Source: Mytilus galloprovincialis (taxonomy: Eukaryota; Mollusca; Bivalvia; Mytilida; Mytilidae). Taken from it: a stretch of DNA of 64,000 bases. The notes beneath the pieces were generated by a model that was not told the origin of the DNA, did no database searches, and worked only from the letters and a program-made list of their open reading frames with translations. The number at the start of each line of letters is the position of its first letter. Positions within the stretch are counted from its first letter, which is position 1. This document shows, piece by piece, positions 10,691-20,800 of this stretch. The stretch is from NCBI RefSeq assembly GCF_965363235.1, contig NC_134842.1, positions 5,483,112-5,547,111 of the forward strand, written 5' to 3'. The translations under genes were made by a program, and so were the position numbers.

Positions 10691-12142
10691 ATGGAAGTCA
10701 TCAAGAGCAACAAAGGCGGGTCCAAACTTTGCTACCAGGGGTACATGTACACCAAGCATACTACCAGAAAGACAGTACAGTGGTGGAAATGTGTGAAGCG
10801 ATCCAGCACTGCATGTAAAGGGTCCATTACAACTTCTCTGCAGAATGAAAATCCAACTCCTGGCCAGCCACACAACCATGATCCAAGTGATATTAGCATA
10901 AAGTACACTAAGTCCAGGTACGCAATGAAAGAACAGGCTGCTCTCACCAGAGACAAACCAAGCCAGATCTTCGCCCAGGTTGTTTCAACATGTGAAGATG
11001 ATGTGCAAGCAACGATGCCCAGAGAAGAGAATTGTAAACGCACCATGCGCTACCAGCGTCCAGCACCACCTGTTCCCCATTTCTTTGCAGATGTCACACT
11101 GCCAGCAGAATTCACCATTACAACCAACAACCAACAGTTCCTACTGTATGACAATGGACAGAATGCTGAGAACAGAATGTTGGTCTTTTGTAATCCTGAC
11201 AGTTTAAGACGTCTAGCTGAAGCCCATACCCTTTTTATGGGTGGTACTTTCTCTGTAGCTCCACATCCTTTTAAACAGCTGTACACCATCCGAGTACCTT
11301 TTAAAGATGTTACAGTCACCACAGTGTATGCTTTCTTGCCGAACAAGAATCAAGATACATACAGAGAGTTATTTCAGTCATTGGTCGACAAATGCCAAGC
11401 CAGCCACCTACAGTTAAATGTTCAGACTGTGGTAACAGACTTCGAAGATGGCGTTCTACGTGCAGTGTCGGCAGTATTTGGCCGCCATATCAACAACCAG
11501 GGATGTTTCTATCATCTTACCCAAGCAACTTGGAGAAAGATACAGAACCTTGGTTTGGTTCCCCACTACAAGATGAGCGATGACTTCCGCCTGTTCTGTG
11601 GTATGATGGACGGCCTTGCCTTTCTGCCTGTAGCTGATTTGCCAAATGGTGTCCACCTGCTAAGAACTTTGTGTCCAGATGACCCACCAGAAGCAGCTGA
11701 ACTTCTTGATTACTTTGATGCAACCTATGTAAGTGGCAACATGTGACGTAACCCAGCACCAGGTCAAGGTCTTCGTTTAGTAATGCGACGCACTCCACCC
11801 ATGTTCCCACCAACTATATGGAATGTCCATGACGCAACAGTAAACGGTGATTCAAGAACCAACAATGTATGTGAAGGTTGGAACAACAAATTCTTCAACT
11901 TAGTAGGTTATGCCCACCCATCAATATGGAGAGTAGTAGAATGGTGCCAGAAAGAAGAAGAACCAGTGAGAACCTTGATACAACAAGACGCTGTAGGCAC
12001 CCCGCCAGTTAAACGGGTCCAACAACGTTATGTCCAACTTCAACTAAGACTTCAAAACTTGTGCAGAGACTTGACATCAGGCAACAAGACCATTGCAGAA
12101 TTTCTCAGGGGTGTTGGTTGGAACATAAGACTTAACCATTAG
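10691..12142 (+). pseudogene. FLYWCH zinc finger and MULE transposase, interrupted once
   Basis: Residues 1-65 form a FLYWCH-type finger (YQGYMYTKH, WWKC, TACKG, HNH). The MULE transposase domain follows from about residue 180: GGTFSVAPHPFKQLYTIR, VVTDFEDGVLRAV, the GCFYHLTQATWRKIQ block, then NNVCEGWNNKF and HPSIWRVVEW. One in-frame TGA at 11744-11746 splits the frame into 351 and 131 codons; otherwise it stays open. The first catalytic block, usually DGTF, reads GGTF, so one of the three acidic residues is missing; the second (TDFED) and third (CEGW) are present. It is therefore probably inactive. ORF start is the ATG before VIKSNKGG. Confidence 0.85.
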
Positions 12143-12374
12143 TTGTCGTCTTTGCCATATATCAAGTGAACTTTAAGTAAAACTATGTGCATCACTTGTT
12201 CATTATCTGTTGTTCATTGATAAAGACATTTATTTGTGCTTGATTATTTATTATGTTGCTGTTATTGACTTATATTATTATGATGTATACATTAACTCTA
12301 CATTACTATGTCTTCAATTCGTTTTGCTTAATTTATTTCTTTAACACAATATCAACAGGTCATACATAAAAAAA

Positions 12375-12800
12375 AAGATATGAAACAAAAAGAACTTCAA
12401 CATGTATCAGTACACAATCTTGTACAGGTGACCTATATTTGTTAATTTCTGGGTCATTTTGGTCTCTTGTGGACAGTTGGGTACCACATCTTCTTTTTTA
12501 ATATATCAATACACGAGCTTGTACAGATTTCTTTTGCTTTGCGATTTTAAGTGTAATTTCCAAAGCAAAAGAGCATAAGACTTGTAGAAAAATACGTTTA
12601 GCTGTCTATAACTAGCATCATTCAAGAAAGATATGAAACAAAACTTATTACAACAAAACATTGTATCAGTTCACGAGCTTGTACCGGTTTTCTTTTGCTT
12701 TTGTAGAAACATATGCTAAGCTGTCTAATTTGCTTCTAATGTAAAAACACATGAAACAAAAATAATTACAACAAAACATGTATCAGTAACATTACAAAAT
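12375..12800. repeat. Degenerate repeats inside the MULE
   Basis: Three to four diverged copies of a unit with ATATGAAACAAAA, ACATGTATCAGTACAC and GAGCTTGTAC. They lie between the transposase and the right terminus; their role is not clear. Confidence 0.6.
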
Positions 12801-12819
12801 TCCTTTGAATGACATTGAA

Positions 12820-12915
12820 GACCTGTTGGTGAACGTCTGCTGTTGTCTGTTCTATGGTCGGGTTGTTGTCTCTTTGGCACATTCCCTATTTACATTCTAA
12901 ATTTTATAATAAAAC
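12820..12915. repeat. Fragment of a mussel interspersed repeat
   Basis: GTCGGGTTGTTGTCTCTTTG and neighbouring sequence are the reverse complement of the repeat at 37545-37920. Confidence 0.6.
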
Positions 12916-13046
12916 AAAAGGATATGGGGTACAAAAAACACAAAACCATACTTGCACATGAACAGCAGAAAAAAAACCCACACACAGACAAAAGTCATTA
13001 CCAATATATAAGTGCAGATCATATGACAGTTTTCATACAAAATATA

Positions 13047-13135
13047 AATTGTGACTTTTTTTCCTGTGACTTTTTTCCTGTGACTTTTTTCCGTGACTTT
13101 TTTTTCGTGACTTTTTTTCCTGTGACTTTTTTTCC
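13047..13135 (-). repeat. Right iterated terminus of the MULE
   Basis: Six TGTGACTTTTTTTCC-type boxes, the inverted counterpart of the left array. AAATTGTGAC at its inner edge mirrors GTCACAATT of the left. Confidence 0.9.
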
Positions 13136-13159
13136 TACATTCGTTGCGTCAGAGTAATC

Positions 13160-13800
13160 TACCACGTTGATGTGTCCTTGTTGGTATCTGTATATGAGTC
13201 TGGTGTCTATTACTCTGTACGGTCGTCTTTACGGTGAGCGGGTTCCTCCTGCTGCATACTGGATAATGTTGCATTCTGTTAGTGCTTTTGTCTTCTTCAG
13301 TAGCTCAATGATCTCGTAGATGTTTGGGTGGGCGTGTTTGAGTCGCTTCTTATGTTTGTTGTGCCATCCTTCCAGGTGATTTGTGCATGGTGCGGGGTCC
13401 TTCTGTGTAATAGTGGTTCCATAGAAAGCGGTAGTTTTCAACCCAAAACTCTGTCACGTAATCTGTAAATGAACTTGTAGCGGGTATGTTTTCAGTTTCT
13501 CTAATGTCTTTTAAAGTGTTTAGCTAAACATCGTCAACAAAGTGGGGTCACAAGAGGTACCAGTAGTACTGCGGCTCGTCGTATCAGTTAAGTAATGTCT
13601 TCATTTTCTTTATAATAGGACTGTAGTCAATATTTCTGTGTCTTTTGCCATATACACTGGGTGAAGTGGAAGAAGCAGCCTTTCACGGTTACCCCTGGAC
13701 ATACTGTCTGTGTTGCGTTGTTGGTTGCTGTCTCGTAGTCAATAGATAGTGTTTCTGGTTGAAGCTGTAACTGGTGTTGTTGATCAATGGCTACTGAACA
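13160..13800 (-). pseudogene. Decayed MULE transposase fragment
   Basis: The minus strand carries the C-terminal half of a second, different MULE transposase. From 13800 downward one reads IDYETATNNATQ, then VKGCFFHFTQCIWQKTQKY, a decayed middle, and from 13441 TNHLEGWHNKHKKRLKHAHP and ALTECNIIQYAAGGTRSP. These match the GCFYHLTQ and CEGWNN blocks of the neighbour. Several stops interrupt it. It starts directly beyond the right end of the first element. Confidence 0.75.
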
Positions 13801-14990
13801 GTTGCATTTATATTCTAGTTGTAAAATTTTATTGGATAATTTTATATTTTACTAAATTTTGAAACATTGTATTGTATTGAAATTTAAAAAAAAAATAAAA
13901 TGAGTAAATTTAAAGATATTTAAATGAGATTTATTCTATTTAATCTTTAGTTTCATTATTTTACTTGCACCTTTTTTCAGAATGTACCAATAATTAAAAA
14001 TATTGGTTGATAAATTGAAATATTTATTCATTTTAGTACACATTTTTCTTATTTTTTTGAATAAAATACATTATCCTGCCAAATATATATGAAATATAGA
14101 ATTTTTTTGCACATTTTCCTTGATATAATATTCTTTTTAAATTTTACAAGTAAAATATAAGGTAAAAAATATGACTATAATTCAGAAATAAACTATAATT
14201 GTTAAAACAACAATTCCCTCTATGTTTACAGATTCAGATTCAATATTTTATTAAAGTCTCACCACATACAATTACATATATTTACACAATAAAATATTCA
14301 TACAGGTACATAAAACATACATATATAACAACAAACTTTAAATTCACATTGTATGTGCCAATCTTAAAAGATTTATGAGAGACTGTATAATCAATATTAT
14401 TAAAAAACAATAAAATATTGTACATATTATTTATAATATATATTTGCTTATGAATATCATTAAAATACAGCATAATCAATTATATAAAAAAAAACATTCC
14501 TTCTGATTAAAATGCTATAGCAGGTTCTGGCGACACTTTCAAAAACTTTATCATTATACATGTACATATACATGTAATTAAAAGTGGGCAAACCAGGATG
14601 ACACCCTTTTAAACATACCCACTATACCATATCAAAAGAAGATTTCAATTATTCAAACAAATTCAAAGTCCTTAATTGCTCATATGACATCATGTCGTCT
14701 TAATATATGTTAGCTACTGTATTTAAGAATGGGTTATGCAAAGAAACGTCATAAAAAACCAAGACCAGATTTTTTTTTTTTAAAACCATGATACAGGAGG
14801 ATTGTAATTAGAAAGACCGTCTGTAAATGCTTAAAATTGAGATTATACTATGGCAACATATCATAATGATACCAGACGTTTTTTAAAAATTATACTTTAT
14901 AGTAGTAAGCGCTTCTGTGTTGACATGAATTATCATTGATATGATCATTATTATAAATTAACTGTTTACAAAACTCAATATTTTTAAATA
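13801..14990. other. AT-rich intergenic, nothing recognised
   Basis: Very AT-rich sequence with homopolymer runs. The frame at 14282-14479 is low complexity and shows no family. Confidence 0.5.
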
Positions 14991-15002
14991 CGGCGGCTTT
15001 TC

Positions 15003-15190
15003 TACCTCACGAGTAGAGTTACCTTAGCTGTATTTGGCAAAACTTTTAGGAATTTTTGGTCCTCAATGCTCTTCAACTTTGTACTTTACTTTCACTTTCA
15101 CTGGTGAGACATTTGTAGACGAAACGCGGGTCTGGCGTAAATACAAATTTTAATCCTGGTATCTATGATGAGTTTATTTATATTCAGTAT
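15003..15190 (+). mobile_element. Retrozyme-like copy C, decayed
   Basis: TTAGCTGTATTTGGCAAAAC, the hammerhead remnant, and CCTGGTATCTATGATGAGTT match, in opposite orientation, the monomer at 8226-8640. Only one copy is present. Confidence 0.7.
15095..15138 (+). ncRNA. Hammerhead ribozyme remnant, copy C
   Basis: Helix II (AGAC loop region), the GAAAC box and the GTCTGGCGT cleavage region are kept. The first core box departs from CTGATGA and helix I is weaker, so it is likely inactive. Confidence 0.6.
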
Positions 15191-16060
15191 GTATAAAAGT
15201 TTTAGTTTTGCCAATTGCATGTCCCGGATTTTACTTTGATATGGTTTACCTGACATCCGTTGGATAATAGTTAGGATTTCAAGCCATGTTGCTTTTTGTA
15301 ATTTTGCATATTTATTCAGATAAAATCTTTAGATAGAATAGATTTACGGATGCTTATACTTTATATTCCGTGCACATTTAGAAAGTGACTTTGGTCTAGT
15401 GATTAAATATCAAATAGCTGTTTTTGGTTTTCTATCTTGTGTTTGTGTATTGTTGGTTGTCTGTTAGTCTTTATGTTTTTGCCCATGGCGTTGTCACTTT
15501 AATTTCGACTTTTTAGTTGGAATGAAGCATTTTAATGTTAGACTACCACTTTATGACCAAAAACGACAAACCAACGTAAGATAACCAAATACATATGCAT
15601 AATTTGTATTTTAATGATCTTGCTACAATGAAAAAAAAATCATCTTATTTAGTTCGTTTCTATGAGACACAAAAAAGATTTACTGTTAATTTTGTGAGTG
15701 TCTTCATATTTTTGTTTGAAAAACATCATTGGACTTCAAACTGGTTTATCAAGTCAATTTTCATTTTTGTCAATATGACGTATTAAGGTTTAAATGATTT
15801 AAAGCTTTACCTTTGCCTATTGATGAGATTTGCACATTGGTTACCTGCTGACTATTTAATCGTGTAGAAAATGATTGCATATTGAAATATCGGTTCACAT
15901 ATTTGTACCTAGAATGCACTCAGGGTCTTTATAGATATACAAGTGATCGGGATTTGCCTAGTTAAACTGTTGTAGGATGTTCAAAAAATGTATAATATAG
16001 TATATATATATGTATATTTGACTATTACCGTTATTTGAACTAATAGTTGAAGATGCATTC
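15191..16060. other. Intergenic, nothing recognised
   Basis: AT-rich sequence. The small frame 15595-15786 has no family motif. Confidence 0.5.
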
Positions 16061-16062
16061 AC

Positions 16063-16145
16063 CCTCTAATTTTGAAATTATCAATCCACCCATTCCCCAC
16101 CTCAGTAGCAATACACAAACTTCACCTGCATATGGGATATGCTTG
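16063..16145 (+). mobile_element. Short fragment of the RT family
   Basis: TTTTGAAATTATCAATC, CCCCACCTCAGTAGCAATA and TTCACCTGCATATGG align with the NFPHLSSN...SPAYG block of the RT copy at 6098-7075. Confidence 0.6.
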
Positions 16146-16174
16146 CTTGCATATTTCTTTGTTTTTATAGAGAT

Positions 16175-16510
16175 TAAAATAATAATACAATTTTGACTGC
16201 TGTACCCTCATTTTTGACATTTTGAACTATTATGTCTGTTTGTTTTGTTCACACATAGTTGTCAATAAAATGGAATTTTATGCGACTGTCATACAAATGA
16301 GAGGTTTAGCTAGTTATAAAACCAGGTTTAATCCACCATTTTCTACATAAGACAATGCCTGTACCAAGTTATGAATATGAAATTTGTTGTTCATTTGCAA
16401 TTGTTGGATATGTTTGAGCTTTTGATTTTGTCATTAGATTAGGAACTTTCCGTTTTAAATTTTCATCAGAGTTCAGTATTTTTGTGATTTTACTTTTTAT
16501 TTGTGTACGT
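16175..16510 (+). repeat. R1 repeat copy
   Basis: Begins with AATACAATTTTGACTGCTG and proceeds through GACTGTCATACAAATGAGAG and CATTTTCTACATAAGACAAT to TCAGTATTTTTGTGATTTT. Confidence 0.8.
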
Positions 16511-16589
16511 TTTGTAACCTGCACGTTTATTGCGTATGTATAAAAAGAGAAAATGCACCGAGAGTCGTTTGCAAGGTAGCGACATAACC

Positions 16590-16730
16590 TGCATTGGCGG
16601 ATCCAGGGGGGGGGGGGGGTTCCGGGGGTTGGAACCCCCTTTTTTTGGCCGATCAATGAATGGGGACATATAGTTGGAGCCACCCCTTTGTCCTGGGTTT
16701 GGAACCCCCCTCCTTTTTAAAATGGATGGA
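16590..16730. repeat. G-rich interspersed repeat with a 14-G tract
   Basis: Contains GGCGGATCCA, a run of 14 G at 16606-16619, and GGGGGTTGGAACCCCC, an inverted repeat. A related piece lies near 600-650. Confidence 0.65.
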
Positions 16731-17699
16731 TTCTGACCTGAAAATATTTATATTTTATGTTTATATTTATGTAATATTTACTTTTCTTGCTTTTTCGCTG
16801 TTTCGAAATGTATTTGTAACGGTTTATTTCTTCCTCTGTGATATTTTATCCTGAGGATAATTTGTCACTGTAATTTTTTTCCAGGCATGGTATTTCACAC
16901 GTAGAATTTTTCCAGAGTAGTGAAAATCTATCTGTGTTATGCAGATAGTATGTATATATCGACATATATTTGTCGTATCATATTTCACAGAACCTTGTGA
17001 AATATAGATCCCATTAACTAGTATGTAAGTTACTCGCAATCAATATATAACTGACTTTAATCATGAAATGTTTAGAACAAAGGAGCTGGGATGTAACTTA
17101 CCTTATTTAATCATGATATTATTTCACAATTACGATCTTTGAGATTATTTCTGGTTTTCTTTCTTATGTTTTTTAATGATAATTTTCTTTTTAAAAGAAT
17201 GATACTTACTTGAATTTTGTCAGGAAATTATTTTCAATGATAATTTGTGAAATAATTCCCATTATAATACATTTTTTTTTTACAAAATAGGTTTAATTCA
17301 AATACTCTATTATTATTTCATAGTATTTTTTTCTAATAACTATTCAATAAGTTAACTACCCAGATAGAATTTCAAGTCAAAGGAAAAAATATCCAAGGGA
17401 AAGATTTTCCTCTGGATAAAAAAATTATTTAACAACAACTACAGTACTGTGACATTTTTTCCTGTGGATCAAATTTCACCCGGATATACTTTTACTTTAC
17501 ATATTTACCCCATCGATTGATTATGCTACCCATTTTGAATACAGTATTTATATTTGCTTGCTCATATAATATCTTATTTATCAAAAAAGAGGAAAACAAT
17601 ACACTACAAAATAGTCGGAGAAAACCTACAAAAAATCGAGACATTTTCCGGATTTAACTCTTATCCGGAAACCGCATGATATGTTTTATTTTTCGATTC
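16731..17699. other. Upstream flank of CFAP251
   Basis: AT-rich, with no coding signal found. Confidence 0.5.
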
Positions 17700-17827
17700 T
17701 TTTTGCGCATGCGCACTCAAGTAAACATTGATGTTGCTAAGGTCGAAACAGTTAAAATTGGTTAATCTTTATTGGTCTTTACTACCTTTTTTTACCGTTT
17801 TCTTAAACTAAATAGCATAGCTTTAAT
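17700..17827 (+). promoter_or_regulatory. Candidate CFAP251 promoter
   Basis: Within 125 bp of the start codon lie TGCGCATGCGCA (17704-17715), a perfect NRF1-type palindrome, and GTAAACA (17721-17727), a forkhead core of the type FOXJ1 binds. FOXJ1 drives motile-cilium genes, so the pair would suit CFAP251. The transcription start is not visible from sequence. Confidence 0.5.
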
Positions 17828-20800
17828 ATGGCTGATGCTGACAAAGAAATTCCGACCCAGGAAGAAACTGTAGGTGACCAAAAGGAACCTGTACAAACAC
17901 CAGATGCACAAACTGATGCAAACGGTGGTGACAAACCTCAAGATGAGGAAGAACAGAAAGATAAGTCACTAGAGCAAGTAGGTACGTCAGAGGAACAGAC
18001 AGAAGATGCTCAGGAATCATCTGAATTAAAAGACGAGAAAACTAATGAAAAGCAAGAAAATGATGCTCAACCAGAACAGACAACTGAACAGGAGCAAGAC
18101 ACAGATGAAAATAAACAACAAGAAACAACACCAGAAGAATCACAACCACAAGAAACAACAGAGAAACAAGAACCACAGGAAACAACTACAGAATCTCAAC
18201 CACAAGAAGAAACAACTGACACTGCTGCACCAACTGAATCACAAACACTCGGAAATCAAACTCAAAGCACAAGACCTTCATCTGCAAGTAAAAAAGTACC
18301 TTCACCACCTCCCCCAACAGAAACTGGTAAAACTGCCAGTATTGCAGATACAAAGACTATTGACACAGTTGTTATACCAGAAGCACCAAAAATTCCTTCG
18401 CCAGACAGGCCACAGTCAGAACTAGAAGAAAAAATTGCCACAACTGCTTTGGTATGATATTCTCAGATCTGCAGTGACATCACAACATGTAACTGACCAA
18501 TCAATGATTAGCATTTTTGTTATGTAAACAATGTTGATAGGTGATGCGGATAAGATTCCTCTAGATTTTCCATAGACTTGTTGCAAATTAATTTAATTGA
18601 TATATATCATAACCAGTTGAATATAGTAATTTTACTCTTTTAATACTGTTAAAGACATTATATACTATCTCCATTTTGATTTTTAACATACTATAACCTT
18701 TGGTTAAAAAATAATTGGCAATATAAATAATCAGTTATCCCCTTCAAATAGATGAAAAATCTAGAGGATTCCGGATTTTATCACCTCCTGACAAATGTAA
18801 ATGCCAGGATGTCCGGATCTGAGAATTAGTTTACTTTAGATCCATATAATTTAAAAAATAATCATCAATTGACATCACAGACACCCCTGTAAAATGACCA
18901 TTAAAAGAAACTAATGGTTGTGTTATGTCAGAAGTTTAAGTCATTTAAAGTGTCCCAAATTCTTTGGTCTGACAAAATTAAGTGACACTTATAGTACATT
19001 TGTTATAAATAAGATGTATTCAGAACAATATAAATCACACTAAACCATGCTTACATTTGTATAAATGTACAAAATTTAAGGTATCCTAAACATAGTTCTG
19101 ATGTTCTAAATAATAGTAAATATTAAACAAATTTAACATGAATTATTATTGGCTACTTATACATTGTTGTCATATATCAAATATAAAATCACTATCATAT
19201 TCATACATTTTGTACTTTATAACACATTGAATTTTCAGACTATCTTAACACTGGGAAATCACAATTCAAACTTAACATTTAACCAAACAATATTTTTTTT
19301 ACAGTGTGAACATCAGCATCTTTATGTTATTGTTGACAAGCATGAAAAGATTATGATTAGGAGATAACTGTATTGTATTTTAAGCTCCGACGGCATAAAT
19401 TGGGGATTTGATGGTCGCAAATTAAGTTTACTGGCGACGCGTTAGCGGAGACAGTAAACAGGTATTTGCGACCATCAAATCCCAAATTGATGCCGTCGGA
19501 GCTTAAAATACAATATTGTTATCTCCATTCTAATGAAACTGACAGAAAACAACGTAAAAACATGTATTTAAAATCTGTCATATGCCGTCTGCGCTTGCGC
19601 GTACGTCCCATAGCATCAATTGTCAATTGATGGCATGTAAGAAAGTAACCAGGGATGGGGTAATTAAAAATGTAATGGTAATTAAGTGTAATGCATTACA
19701 ATTTTCCATGTAATTGAATGTAATGTGTAATTGAGCATTTTTTTAATTACATGTAATGGTAATTTAATTAATTACATTGAAAAAAGCATGTAATGCTCAA
19801 TTACTTTTGAATTACATTTCAATTACATGTACTTTTTATGGTGTTACAGTTAAGGATTTGTGTTTAATAATATAAATTTTAAAATTATATATATTTTTCA
19901 AATACTAATATCAATTCTTTTTTAATATATGAAGTCTGTATTTGTTCTGAAGTTTGTATATCATTTATTTGACCTACAGATTTTTTTTTGAATAGTCTTA
20001 TAATTTAAAAAATGTGATAATCATATATTTATGGGTTGTTCAGTTTTTAAGAAAGATCTTTAACTAAATAGATTGATAAGTAATAAACACCTTGTTAAAC
20101 AAAAACAATAAAATGTGTCACTGTGAAACATCTTTCTGAAACAGTTCATTTAGAATTTAAAATCACTGCATACAATCATTTTGTCAAATTAGTATACTTT
20201 TCTTTCTTTTCTTCGTAAATTCCTCCGCAACGGAGCACCCGTGTCACACGGTAGTAAAATATAGTTCTTATATTAAAAGAGGAGGAGGTGAAGGGATATA
20301 TTTACAGGCCATTATTTATCTTTATTAGTAAACTTTAAAACACTAAAAAACAAAGCATTTGCTATGTTAAGAAAGTTTTTAAAAAGGATGTTGATAAAAA
20401 TAAGTACGATTGGTGCTCAAGAATTTACACAAAAGGATTATAGAATTAAAAATGAACAGCTGTAAAAACAAACAGTTTTTACAGCAATTAATCAGATTAA
20501 AATGTCCAGGGGCAATGCCACTATTACTGATATTTTATCTAATTAGCAAAATATTGCTAATATTTAGACATTATATACATTGTTTGTACTAAAAATTATT
20601 TTCAATATTGTGACAAGCACACTTTTTATACGCCCGTCAAAATTTTGACGGGACGTATTATGGTATACAACTGTCCAGTGTCCGTCCGTCTGTCCGGCGT
20701 AAACATGTCGCACCGTAACTTGAGAACGACTTATCAAAATTTCATGAAACTTAATATAGTTGTTTCCTATAATGGTCAAATGATCTGTATACTTTTTGGT

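Larger units (their letters stand above)
9784..13135 (+). mobile_element. FLYWCH/Mutator-like transposon (MULE)
   Basis: The element is about 3.35 kb. Its ends are inverted arrays of GGAAAAAAAGTCACA boxes, six on the left (9784-9893) and six on the right (13047-13135). Between them lies a transposase frame at 10691-12142. Flanks 9775-9783 (TGTTGCGAC) and 13142-13150 (CGTTGCGTC) match at 7 of 9 positions and may be an aged 9-bp target duplication, but the right one sits 6 bp outside the array, so the exact boundary is open. It lies between the Fuseless-like gene and CFAP251. Confidence 0.75.

Noticed and set aside
10670-11813. Several antisense frames over the MULE transposase
   Set aside because: Shadows of the plus-strand frame, which carries the FLYWCH and MULE motifs.
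17732-17748. X-box (RFX site) in the CFAP251 promoter at GTTGCTAAGGTCGAAAC
   Set aside because: Only the left half fits the consensus; the right half does not match at any allowed spacing.
18045-18425. Second open frame inside CFAP251 exon 1
   Set aside because: Shadow of the Gln/Glu/Thr-rich coding sequence; the chosen frame begins at a start codon and splices in phase to the WD repeats.
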